DNA of 14,239 bases, taken from CAJBLF01 sp964495825. GTDB taxonomy: Bacteria; Patescibacteriota; Gracilibacteria; Absconditabacterales; Absconditicoccaceae. Positions 1 to 9,264 of the stretch are shown here, in pieces. The translations under genes and the position numbers were made by a program. Position 1 is the first letter of the stretch. Each line of letters begins with the position of its first letter. The stretch lies in assembly GCA_964495825.1 (NCBI GenBank), contig CAZBWI010000013.1:1-14239 (forward strand). Reading direction: 5' to 3'. The notes under the pieces are model-generated. The model had not been told where the DNA came from. It searched no databases and was given only the letters and a program-made list of their open reading frames with translations.

Positions 1-22
1 TATTTATATCAAAAAACAAATA

Positions 23-1723
23 ATGGAAAAAAGTAGGATATTTCAGAAAGCTGCCAAAGAGATAGAAAGAAGAGTCTCAGCTGTTTCCAATCTCCAGAAA
101 GATATCTATGGAATGAAATCAGATATTCTGGATATTTTGCTTATAGAAGAAAATACCAAACATCGCAAAACATATGGTGAGATTATCAAACAAGAACTGA
201 ACAAAAAAATAGAGATAGCAAAGAAACGCACACCACCAAGAAAGAAATATATCGAGAATATGCAAAGAATCATCAAAGATCTTGATAAAAGAATCGCAGG
301 CAAAAAAACTGATGATGACAGAAAAAAATTATTGAATCTCAATAAACGATCATTCACTAATGAAATAATAAAAGAGATTGTAGATACCACAATACAACAT
401 GCTGCAACGAATACCATAGAACAGAATTTGGTATATGAAAATATAGGAAAGAAAATGGAATATAAACAGGATCTTGCACGATTATTGGAACAGAGATCAG
501 ATGGGATAACAGATGATAAACAAAAAAAGAAAATTGATGAATTGATAGAAAACATAAAAAATATGAAAGAAAGTGAAAAAAAAATTCCATGAAAACGCAC
601 CAAAATGCAGAATATAATCACTAGCATTCGATTGCTTACAGCGCTTGGATTCATAGGACGGGGAGGAATCGAATTCACAAAAGAAATGAGAAAAGAACCA
701 CAAAGTCAAGGACAGAAAATGCACATCAACAAAGAAAATCTTCCAAAAGAATATAGCATATCCCTAGAAAAATTACAATCAGTACTCAATGACACTTTGC
801 TCGGAAAAGGTATCACTTACGAAGATATCGTGAATGCAGTGAATGCCACCATCAACAAAGAAAGCAAAAAAACTATCATAGATTTCCTTTATGCTAGTAA
901 GATTTTGGAACTTCAAAAATATCTTTGCATGAATGAAAATTCTCCGTATCAACTCAATAAAGCGACAGGAATTATCGATGAAAATACAATGAACATTTTA
1001 AAAGGAGGACGATTTGGTATGACAGGGAAAGAAATTTTAGAACACGATAGTATCACCCAGGATGTAAAAGATGCATATAGAGATTTCATGCAATGAATAA
1101 TGAACAATAATAATGAGAATTATCTGATAGAATCAAAGATTTGTATGCATTCATTCCTTTTTGACAGGAATCATAGATTGATAGATTATCAACCAATTAT
1201 TGTAGGAAGAGATTTAGGAAAAGATCAGGAATATGTACCCTTCGAACGATTTTATGAAAATGGAGTAAGAAAATATTACAAAGATACAAATCCCAAAGAA
1301 CTCAATAGAAACACTCCGGAAGGACTTTTTGCTATCGAAGGAATTGATAAAATCGAAGAAAAAGATTATGAAATAGATGGACCAAAAGAAGCAATCATCC
1401 TCGATCCTATTCTCCTAACAACTCCGGGGCTTATCTATGACAAAAAAAGGATCAAAATGTGGGATCATCCGATATTTATAGCAGAAGGTCCTTGATATCT
1501 CCAAGCATTAGAGACACCAGAAATCACAGATAACAACAAAAGTAAATGATGTATCAACCGCAAGAATTTCTGAAGAGTAAAAGAAAATCTGAAGACTGAA
1601 CCGAATGGATCCAGAATATATATCACACAATATACGAAATATAAGAATATGGAGCAACAGAAAAATCAAATATGCATGAATAATCAAAAAAAATACTTTC
1701 CTAAAAAAGGAAAGTATAAGTAA
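23..1723 (+). CDS. Membrane-anchored L,D-transpeptidase-like protein (coiled coil - TM - PG-binding - YkuD-like)
   Basis: With UGA as Gly this is one 566-residue frame ending in TAA; it contains five UGA codons (590, 1094, 1493, 1547, 1571). Residues 1-190 are very Lys/Glu-rich and probably coiled coil. After KRTK comes a hydrophobic segment, about 197-216, containing one CGA and one CGG; read as Trp these make it an unbroken signal-anchor helix, N-in/C-out. Around 290-330 is a peptidoglycan-binding-like repeat (ILELQKYL ... ENTMNIL). The C-terminal domain carries TPEG (431-434), His482 in WDHPIF and KSKGCINR with Cys510, which match the TPxG, His and (S/T)xGCxR/N signature of YkuD-family L,D-transpeptidases (3-3 cross-linking or protein attachment to peptidoglycan). 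The family is recognised from motifs only, and SKGC replaces the usual SHGC. No in-frame stop separates ATG 23 from the window edge, so the gene may begin further upstream. Confidence 0.72.
1686..1717 (-). terminator. Intrinsic terminator for the minus-strand membrane protein gene, inside the 3' end of the opposing gene
   Basis: A 9-bp perfect stem (ATACTTTCC at 1693-1701, GGAAAGTAT at 1709-1717) with a 7-base loop. Read on the minus strand it is followed by eight T (plus-strand A run 1686-1693). It lies within the last codons of the convergent L,D-transpeptidase gene, which stops at 1723. In the plus direction the downstream T run is poor, so it probably serves mainly the minus strand. Confidence 0.65.
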
Positions 1724-1728
1724 TTTCT

Positions 1729-2187
1729 TTATATCCATCGTTTCCATCGGAAAAAACCAAGAAGAAACAACAAACAACAACCAACAGATAACAACCACCA
1801 GCTAAGGGAAATGTTCTGTTCTGGTTCTCTCATATCACCACCAGTACGATCATCACGAGGAAGATTCATAGCTACTACAGTAGGATCATCACTAACAATT
1901 GCAGACAAGATAGTGATAGAACCTGTAGTATCTTCCAACATTTTTACATTCTTCAACCAAAATGTATACCCATGTGAAGAAAAGGGGATAACACCATTGA
2001 TAGCATCTCCACGACTAAACTGATCACCTTTTTCATAGAAAACAAGGTATTTTGCACCTATATGTTCACCAGTTTTGACATAAAGAGTATCGATGCCACT
2101 AGCATAAGGAATCACATATTTTGTTTGAGAAAAGACATACTGGACTGTCATACCGACAATCAACAGTAAAAAAATGATTTTTTTCAT
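1729..2187 (-). CDS. Small secreted, C-terminally membrane-anchored protein of unknown function
   Basis: 152 residues, no UGA codon, stop TAA. I chose the internal ATG at 2187 because it gives a typical signal peptide (MKKIIFLLLIVGMTVQYVFS, probable cleavage after VFS); the frame stays open to 2268, but that extension is an unlikely leader. The ectodomain, about residues 21-125, is polar with beta-like spacing (TLYVKTGEHIGAKYLVFY, then a Gly/Ser-rich part). Residues 130-147 form a second hydrophobic segment (LSWWLLSVGCCLLFLLG). The last codons include two CGA (FF-CGA-WK-CGA-WI): as Arg they give a positive stop-transfer tail, as Trp an aromatic one. Topology suggests a type I membrane protein with the body outside. 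I recognise no family. It is divergent from the large surface protein at 2337, suggesting a shared envelope role. Confidence 0.6.
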   Translation of the reverse strand: MKKIIFLLLIVGMTVQYVFSQTKYVIPYASGIDTLYVKTGEHIGAKYLVFYEKGDQFSRGDAINGVIPFSSHGYTFWLKNVKMLEDTTGSITILSAIVSDDPTVVAMNLPRDDRTGGDMREPEQNISLSWWLLSVGCCLLFLLGFFRWKRWI

Positions 2188-2278
2188 AAAAATTATTTGT
2201 TTTTTTGTTAGTGAAAAGAGAATAAATATTATATAATAAAAGTCAATAGATAAAAATATATAAAACAAAATGTCACTT

Positions 2279-2307
2279 TTGACAAAACAGGTAGTTATGA
2301 ATATACT
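2279..2307 (+). promoter_or_regulatory. Near-consensus sigma70-type promoter for the surface-protein gene
   Basis: TTGACA (2279-2284), 17-bp spacer, TATACT (2302-2307): a perfect -35 and a 5/6 -10 at ideal spacing. The start site would be near 2314, leaving a leader of about 23 nt before ATG 2337. A palindromic ATTATATAAT at 2228-2237 could supply a -10 for the divergent minus-strand gene, but I found no convincing -35 for it. Confidence 0.65.
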
Positions 2308-2336
2308 TATGATAAGCTTTATGCTTAAAAAAATCT

Positions 2337-3857
2337 ATGCACAAAAAGCTCATCATGACACTTATAGCCATAGGAGGAGCGCTCTATGCAATAAGCCAAG
2401 CGACTATCCTGCTCAACTTTTCCGATATTAGTCTTCAATCGTTTGAAGAAAGATTTTCCAGTATACATTTTATGGCGCCGGGAAATAATTTTATCGGAGG
2501 AATTTTTTGGTTGCCAACAATATCGGTAAGTGGAACACATATCACACTTTCATGAACAACGCAAAGCAAAATATGTACCAAACAAGTGAGAGGAATCTAT
2601 TTCAATTCCCAAAGAGGACAAAGAATCCGACCGCTCGATAAAGAATCGCTTAATCTTCTGAGACAATGGAACCCAAATTATAACAATCTGACTATCAACG
2701 GATGACTATATACTACTTGCGATAGTGGAAATAATTACGGCATATTCTGAGCAATTACGTACAATCGATGAAATATATCATCATATATAGTAGCAGGAAC
2801 AAAACTCAATTATCATGAAAACAAAATAGAGGGACATATGGCAAATAGTTTTCAATACTTCGACAACAAAGTACCTATAGGATACCTCTATGATAGCAAC
2901 GGCGGAATAGGATATGTCGGTGGAGTATTGAATGGACACGAAGAGTTGATAGCATATCTCAACAGTGGAGGAACCATCCAAAATGCATTTACCTATTCAG
3001 GTGTATATATAGTATCAAACAATCCTGACCGAGAAACAATGATTGAAAGCGGAAATACAGCAATGCAGACTATGCGGAATCTGATCATCCAAGGAAGTGT
3101 GGGATTGTCAAAATCATTGGATGAAAAAGAGAGAGTATCATTACTCGGTAACTTACAGAACAAAACCATCATTTACAATGAAAGCAACATCAATTCATCA
3201 ATCGTAATAAATTTTGCAAAACAGAAAGCACAAGAACTCTGCCAAGGACAAAATCCATATACAAACACCACGTTATGACCACGATCAGAAAATATCATCT
3301 GTGTAAATGGACATGATTTGATAATAGATCTGAGCAGTAGCACAAATTACGAAGGCAAAACTATCATCATCAAAAATGGAAACGCCATTCTAGAAAACGG
3401 AATGAATAGCAATTCACCAACACTCGATCTCTTCATCGACAAATGAATCCTTTATTTACCTGCAGATCCATATACACGATGACAGATATTCAACAATACA
3501 GGATTTCCTGATACAATAGGAGTAAACGAATGATTGTATCTTAAAGGAAATTTCATCATCAATGGATTGATTATAGGAAATGGAAATACGCCATTTAAAC
3601 ATAAACTTCATCTCCAGGGAAAAATCACAACCCTCAATACACCACTCGAACCAAATCAAGGAAGAATAAACCAAATCACGGAACTTCTTGGACCAGGATA
3701 TGATACTTTTATCAATCTCCAAAATATCTTCACATGGACATGTGGATTGAGTGGAACAGCACTTAGTGACAATACACCATGCGGATACAATAATGTGATA
3801 GCAAGTACGCCTATAGTTATCATCAATGGAAACTATCCATCAAAACTTTTACAATAA
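2337..3857 (+). CDS. Predicted exported surface protein, Gly/Asn-rich beta-structured
   Basis: 506 residues with UGA as Gly (eight UGA: 2553, 2703, 2748, 2769, 3276, 3444, 3480, 3531), stop TAA. An in-frame TAA at 2313 leaves ATG 2337 as the first usable start. The N-terminus (MHKKLIMTLIAIGGALYAIS) is a signal peptide or signal anchor. The rest is Asn/Gly/Thr/Ile-rich with short alternating hydrophobic runs. From about residue 320 the pattern (DLIIDLSSSTNYEGKTIIIK, then LYLKGNFIINGLIIGNG) looks like a right-handed parallel beta-helix or other repetitive adhesin fold. Four Cys lie in the last two thirds (CQGQ, IICVNG, TWTCG, TPCGYN). CGA codons in contexts such as TYN-CGA-GNIS fit Trp at least as well as Arg. 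No enzyme motif or named family is recognisable; adhesin or S-layer-like roles are guesses. Confidence 0.65.
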
Positions 3858-3938
3858 CAAACAACACGTACATAGAAATGTAACCAACAGAGTATAATTT
3901 CATGAATAAATTACATCAACAAAACAGACTATCACATA

Positions 3939-6900
3939 CTATGGTGTATAATAAGTAGTTAAGTCAATAGTCTGATTCAAAGTATTGCCTGCAGGATCTG
4001 CAGCAGTCACGACAACAGGACCCAAAGTATCTATTTGAAAATCAGCCGTAGAAATACTATTTTTAAATTCATAAAGTTGACTACCATTTCTCGTTACTTT
4101 TCCTGAAACAACCGCAGTCATATCTTTTAGTGGAATAAGCACAGAATAGGTACCATCAGCATTTTTAGTTACTTTAGTATGTGCCGTATCTATCGTAGGT
4201 GCAGCAGTATCTTCTGTTGGTGATGGAGTAGGAGCATTACCAAGAACAAGCGAAACAGGAATACTCGCTTTATTGGAGAATCCAGCAAAATCAAAAGCAA
4301 TTACTTCCAAAGTATATTCATTGTTCTTAAATCATGTTCCTGTGATAGTCACTTGTTTTGTATCATTAATATTTTTGGTATTTCCGCTCGGATACTCAAA
4401 GACAGCAATCTGCTGTTTATTGAGCATAACCAAAACTCTCCTTATATTCTTTGGTGCGTTAATAGTATAAGAAAGAGTGAATTGCGAATTAATTGTACTA
4501 TTAACAACAGGAGTGCTGATATTTACATTGATATTGGTATCAGGTTTTTCTATCACACCAGGACACATTTGAGTAGGCATCTGAACAAAGATATTAGTGA
4601 AGTTATAGAAGACTCTTCCACTAGAAAATGATGAACCAGTAGCGATAACACCACCAGTCATATATGCAGTTGATTGTTTCCATCGATCTATGATTTCCTG
4701 AAGATCCATACCATTTGGCATGAAAGTAGTTGGTACAATAAGATATCCATTTCTCAGATGATCACCAAAAGTATAAGGACTAACCGCACCATTGCATGAA
4801 CCATCAAAAGTGATCGGAGTAGCTCACTCATCCTCAGAAAGTCCTGGAGAATCCTTGAATTTTAGTGTACTTACAACAAAATCAGCTGGTGTATTTGGAC
4901 CGGCAGCTTTACCGGAGATTTTGGAGATAGATACACTTATAAGATCTGTCTCTGGGATATCGCCATTAGTAATATAATTATTTTTCATCAATCGAGAGAA
5001 TATTTTTTTGACAGGATTAGCATGAAGTGTTCCTCCATATGCATTGACATTCATAGGCGTACCATCTGCATTTCCTCATCGGAAAATCATAACCTTATCA
5101 GGCGTATACGCAGCTAAGATACCATCTCTTGGACGATTTCCCCTTTCTGTCTTGGCATTGGAAGTTCCAGTTTTCAGAGCATATTTAAGTCCAGGTACTG
5201 TAAATTTATTTTCTCGACCAGGAATCCTATTTGCTGTATCAGATAAAATTTTCCACATCAATGAAATAATTCCTGGCTTGATAACAGGGTCCTGAAGATG
5301 AGATCATGTCTTCTGATAAAGAAGAGATCCATCTCTGGCTCTAATCTCCAAAATCGGATCAATAACAGCTGGTGTAGGAGTAGTTAAGTGTGTATATGCA
5401 TTAGCAAATTCAAGCATAGTTACTTCGGCAGCACCGAGAGTAAGTGGATATCCATATTCCCAGTTATCGTTAATAGAAGTCAATCAGAGTTTTTTGAGAT
5501 ATGGCTTAACAACAGGTTCTCATCAAAGTGCAAGAAATACTTTGGCTGCAGGGATATTTCTACTATGTCCAAGTGCCCATTTGAGCGGTAGTAATCATTC
5601 AAATTTATCATCAGCATTATTTGGCTGATCAGCACCAACTTTGAAAGGAATATCATAGATTGGCGTATCCATAGTCAATGGAAGTTTTTCCAGTGCCAAA
5701 GCATAAACCAATGGTTTAATAGAAGATCCTGTCTGTCTTGGTCTTCTGATCATATCATTCTGTCATTTAATAGTATCATTGAAATAATCGATGGAACCTA
5801 CATATGCAAGAACATCACCATTTTTACTATCAAGATAAATCATTGCACTATTATTGGCACCATTATTCTGAAGAACAGGATTATTATCGAGAATAGCCTG
5901 TTCAGCAACTTGCTGAATCTTGAGATCAAGAGTGGTTCTTACCGTAAATCCTCCTTTAGTAATAGTTCAAGTACCATATTTTGCTTCTAATTGTTCTATG
6001 ATCCATTGAACGAAATGTGGTGCTTTGATAGGAAAACTATTTTTTTGGAATTGAATGGTGATACCTTGAATAATAGCATCTTTGAGTTCTTGTTCGGTGA
6101 TATATCCATCTTCATACATCCTATTCAATGCTAAATCCTTTCTTCCATTCGTATATTTGACACTGAGATTAGTACCTGCTACATTGACAGTAAATGAACC
6201 AATGCCATCGATAAATTTAACGACAGCATTATTGCTTTTTTTATTAGAAAGATCTGCCTTGTTGAGAATGTCAGTGAATTTTTGAACAACTACTATCTGA
6301 ACATCTCCAGAAAAGAGCACAGGATTACCATAAGGATCTTTGACCGTAAACTCACCTACAACTAAATCTCTATTTCTATATGGATTATACATAGTAGGTC
6401 ATTTAGGTATAGAAGCAAGAATAGAAGATTCAAGGATAGAAAGTCCTGTCGCAGACTTACCAAAATATGTCATAGCGGCAGCCTCTATACCATAGGCATT
6501 ATTTCAGAATGGAATATAATTGAGATAAAGTTCAAGTGTTTTCATTTTCATCTGTTTACGAAGATCAGATACAGAAATATTTCCTTGTTCGCTACGAATC
6601 ATCTTTTCCAAAACACTGCTAAGTTTACTCGTAAGAAGTATCTCTTTAATTTTTCTGACAATCGTTCTATCTTTGGTCAAAAGAAGATTTCTGACAAGTT
6701 GTTGAGGAATAGTAGATGCTCATTGAATCCTTGAGCCAGGACGTAATACAGCCTTGACAGCTGCTCTTACCATTCCCATAGTATCCAAGCCATTATGTTC
6801 TCGATAACGTTGATCTTCAAGGGCTACAATAGCATCGATCATATGTTGAGAGATTCATGAATAATCTACATATTGTCTATTTTCTTCAAACACTCTATAT

Positions 6901-7166
6901 AATGTTTCTCCATTTCTATCCTGAATAACAGTCGCTTCACTAAAGACCATATCCTTGATCTGAGTGACATCTGGAAGATCGACAAGCACATTTTTGGTTA
7001 ATCGGAATCAGAAAACTATGACAAAAAATACAAATGCTGCAAGTAATCGGAAAATAATCTTCTTTTTCTTGTTCCTTATTCCTGAAGAAAGATATGATGA
7101 AGAAGGTGAATATCCTCTGGTAGTAAAATTAGGAGAATAAAGTCTTTTTTGATTAAAATAGCTCAT
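3939..7166 (-). CDS. Class A penicillin-binding protein (PBP1-type transglycosylase/transpeptidase) with long C-terminal extension
   Basis: 1075 residues with UGA as Gly (15 UGA), stop TAG. Polymerises lipid II and cross-links stem peptides outside the membrane. Order: cytoplasmic tail; TM helix about 36-56 (with two CGA that fit Trp); GT51 domain about 75-265 with catalytic Glu117 in EDQRY-CGA-EH, QGASTIPQQL (Gly149 is a UGA), RKIKEI, and LYLNYIPFGNNAYGIE (Gly221 is a UGA); transpeptidase about 425-735 with Ser481-S-I-K484, Ser535-R-N537 and KTGTS at 665. All three active-site motifs are intact. Residues about 736-1075 are an extension with Ig-like repeats and a PTPSPTED linker, perhaps wall- or surface-binding. 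Class A PBPs usually have 650-900 residues, so this is long. ATG 7166 follows an in-frame TAG at 7175-7173; AGGA four bases upstream could be a ribosome-binding site. Confidence 0.93.
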
Positions 7167-7179
7167 AGTATCCTAAATA

Positions 7180-7213
7180 AATAAAAAGAAATCTACTGTA
7201 ATAACACAGTAGA
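7180..7213 (-). terminator. Terminator after the LysM-CHAP gene
   Basis: On the minus strand, an 8-bp perfect hairpin (arms 7213-7206 and 7199-7192, TCTACTGT/ACAGTAGA, loop of six) followed by TTTCTTTTTATTT. It lies between the TAA of the LysM-CHAP gene (7258) and the PBP start (7166). The stem has modest GC content. Confidence 0.6.
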
Positions 7214-7216
7214 CCT

Positions 7217-7244
7217 CTTATAGAAATATATGAGAAATTTTCAA
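7217..7244 (-). promoter_or_regulatory. Promoter for the class A PBP gene
   Basis: On the minus strand: TTGAAA (7244-7239), 16-bp spacer, TATAAG (7222-7217). The predicted start, near 7210, falls inside the first arm of the terminator hairpin of the upstream gene, so transcripts from this promoter would lack part of that hairpin. Confidence 0.5.
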
Positions 7245-7257
7245 TGGATAAACTTAA

Positions 7258-8346
7258 TTATTTTCCATAGATATAACAACTAATTTTACTGTTATTAACA
7301 TCTTCTCGACGTTCAGTAACGATATATTTACCCGCATAATTCATATCTCTAATAATCATCTTAGCATCTTCTGGATAATAATTGATAACCTTACCAACAT
7401 GACCAGCACTTGATCTTAACTTATTATAAACAATAAGTGCACCAACAGCTGGCTTACTTCCAACTCTAAACCCAGCTCTCTTGGCATTTGAACATCGTTC
7501 GCGAGCATCTCCTCCAAATGGTCTTTGCTGAGTAGTCTCGTTGATATACGGGAAGATATTAGGACTGATGATAGCAGCATACCACGTACAATATCCCACA
7601 GCGAATCCGTTCTTGACTTTCTTGGTATATGTCCATTTGGAAATAATAGTTCCCTTGGTAGTATCCATACTATTCACTTCATCTACATCAGAAATTAGGG
7701 TAGTAGTTGGTTTTTTAGTAGAAGTAGTAGGTTTTCCTGATTTATTGATAGTAGGCCTATAAACAATAGTAGATTTAGGGATAATCACTGGTTTTGGTCT
7801 TTCAAGCAATCCAAGATCATATGCTTTTTCTTTTGTGATATTCAAGAAAAGCTCTTGTCCAGGAGTCAGTATTTCAGATTCATCCTGGATATAGTTCAAT
7901 GTCATCAAATCCTGAAGATTTAATCCATATTGATTAGCAAAAACAACGACATTCGTTTTGTCTTTGATAGTATAGACGATACCATCCACCTGATTGGTAA
8001 CTTTCAACACCTGACCAGGAGTAGGTTCACCTTTGATATTATTATCCTTCTGGAGGTTAGAAACGGTTGTTCCAAAAACTCCAGCAATCTTGAGTAAAGT
8101 ATCTCATTCCTGGACGGTATATTCGATGATACCATTATCATTAGCATCTACATCGATACTAACATTATCCAGATTGATTCCGTAAGAAACTCCATCATCA
8201 CCTTCAATGAAACTTGAATTGATTGCTAATTGTTCCTGCTGATTGCTTTCAAAAAGATCCGCATTGGCAATCACGAAAATGAAGAACACGATAAAAAACA
8301 ACGAGAGCACAAACTTAAAATAGTTCACGCGATTGAATTTGATCAT
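7258..8346 (-). CDS. Exported LysM-LysM-CHAP peptidoglycan hydrolase
   Basis: 362 residues with one UGA (Gly81), stop TAA. N-terminal hydrophobic segment about 8-28 ending IANAD: signal peptide or anchor. LysM 1 at about 76-122 begins YTVQEGDTLLKIA, where the invariant Gly of EGDTL is the UGA; LysM 2 at about 126-172 begins YTIKDKTN. A Thr/Lys/Pro-rich linker follows, then a CHAP amidase/endopeptidase domain about 240-362 with catalytic Cys253 in VGYCTWYAA and His316 in AGHVGKV. LysM binds glycan GlcNAc; CHAP cleaves the peptide part, so this is a wall remodelling or daughter-cell separation enzyme. At residue 284 a CGA sits in GGDARE-CGA-CSNAK, where CHAP families have a conserved Trp (GNAxxWxxNA). 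The gene starts 19 nt after tRNA-Ser and is probably cotranscribed with it. No Shine-Dalgarno sequence is visible. Confidence 0.9.
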
Positions 8347-8365
8347 ACAAGATTCAAGTGATAAA

Positions 8366-8455
8366 TGGCGGAGAGAGTGGGATTTGAACCCACGGACCGG
8401 TTGCCCGATCGGCTGCTTTCAAGGCAGCTGCATTCAACCACTCTGCCATCTCTCC
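8366..8455 (-). tRNA. tRNA-Ser (anticodon UGA)
   Basis: A 90-nt class II tRNA. The acceptor GGAGAGA pairs with TCTCTCC; then discriminator G and an encoded CCA (8368-8366). The anticodon stem GCTGC/GCAGC holds the loop CTTGAAA with anticodon UGA (8421-8419), reading UCA serine codons. A long variable arm and the T-loop GTTCAAATC are clear. It should not be confused with a decoder of UGA codons, which would need anticodon UCA. Confidence 0.96.
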
Positions 8456-8509
8456 ACAAGAAGTACAAACAATGGATTTCTTACGTGGTTGAATACGTTA
8501 CAATGAAGA

Positions 8510-8537
8510 ATTATAGTTATTTGCTCTTCTTTTTCAA
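8510..8537 (-). promoter_or_regulatory. Promoter for tRNA-Ser and probably the LysM-CHAP gene
   Basis: On the minus strand: TTGAAA (8537-8532), 16-bp spacer, perfect TATAAT (8515-8510). The predicted start, near 8503, gives a 5' leader of about 48 nt before the tRNA. No separate promoter fits in the 19 nt between tRNA and CHAP gene, so this one probably drives both. Confidence 0.55.
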
Positions 8538-8704
8538 GAGAATACACATACTGGACATTTTTATGTTTTTTACTATAATATACAAAGAAAAACCTTGCAT
8601 TCATAGACTTATTAACTACATAAAAAGATAGAATAGATGAAGCAGATACAATAAATATATATATCAACTAGCAATGTATCACACCTTTTATCCATCACCT
8701 AATA

Positions 8705-9217
8705 ATGAGATATCCAATCAAAAAAATTCAGACATGAATGAATAATCCTATCTTAAGAAATGTTTCTGAAGAAGTCGAAGAGATCACAGAAGAACTCATA
8801 GAATTTTGCAATACACTCATAACAGCAATGTTTGAAAACAAAGGCGTAGGACTTGCTGCTCCACAGATCGGAGAAAATATCAGAGTCATCGCAACCAGTC
8901 AGTGGGAGAAAAAATCAAAAAAAGATAAACTCCTCTGAACCACTATCATGATCAACCCAAAAATCATAGAAAAATCCAAAGAAACAATACTCCGAGAAGA
9001 AGCTTGTATTTCATTACCTAATTGTACAGGAATGGTAAGAAGACACAAAGTAATCCAGGTAGAATTTATAGATACCAAAGGCAAAAAGCAAAAGCAAAAA
9101 TACAAAGATTTCAATGCGGTCATCATCCAGCACGAAATCGACCATCTAGACGGAATTCTCTTCATGGACAAAATCATACAGGATAAAAAAGAAAAGAAAT
9201 CAGAGAAAAAAAAATAA
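8705..9217 (+). CDS. def: Peptide deformylase
   Basis: 170 residues with UGA as Gly (8735, 8936), stop TAA. A metalloenzyme removing the formyl group from the N-terminal Met of new proteins. Motif 1 is GVGLAAPQIG; motif 2 is EEACISLP with metal ligand Cys101; motif 3 is HEIDHLDG with ligands His143 and His147 and catalytic Glu144. I chose ATG 8705 over ATG 8738 because it restores the family's N-terminus (MRYPIKKIQTGMNNPILR, like the usual I.xYPdpvLR); this start needs UGA 8735 read through. Motif 2 has Ala where EGCLS is usual. CGA at 8993 just before EEAC could be Trp. The C-terminus is a Lys-rich tail. A bidirectional terminator begins at the stop codon. Monocistronic. Confidence 0.93.
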
Positions 9218-9238
9218 TCCGCAGAAGCGGATTATTTT
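9213..9238. terminator. Bidirectional intrinsic terminator between def and ftsL
   Basis: A 10-bp stem AATAATCCGC (9213-9222) / GCGGATTATT (9227-9236), loop AGAA. On the plus strand TT follows the stem; on the minus strand a long T run follows (plus-strand A run 9204-9214). It overlaps the def stop codon and serves the convergent rsmH-ftsL transcript as well. Confidence 0.8.
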
Positions 9239-9264
9239 AGAAATTAAAAATTGAAACGTATAAA

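Noticed and set aside
106..724. Minus-strand open frames across the first gene
   Set aside because: They are rich in Phe/Ser/Ile from the complement of Lys/Glu codons and overlap a better supported gene.
23..1723. Three adjacent small genes (23-592, 605-1096, 1100-1495) or a pseudogene with internal stops
   Set aside because: All pieces share one frame and are split only by UGA; no UAA or UAG interrupts it to 1723.
3858..3938. Terminator between the convergent surface-protein and PBP genes
   Set aside because: Only a weak ATGTAA/TTACAT pair with a long loop and no T run; not convincing.
4792..5591. Plus-strand open frames inside the PBP region
   Set aside because: They lie opposite the transpeptidase domain and show no recognisable motif.
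3939..7166. A PBP pseudogene with many nonsense mutations
   Set aside because: All catalytic motifs are intact and each of the 15 interruptions is UGA, several at invariant glycines.
8366..8455. tRNA with anticodon UGA as the decoder of UGA codons
   Set aside because: Anticodon 5'-UGA-3' reads UCA; the long variable arm marks it as an ordinary tRNA-Ser. The expected decoder, tRNA-Gly(UCA), is not in this window.
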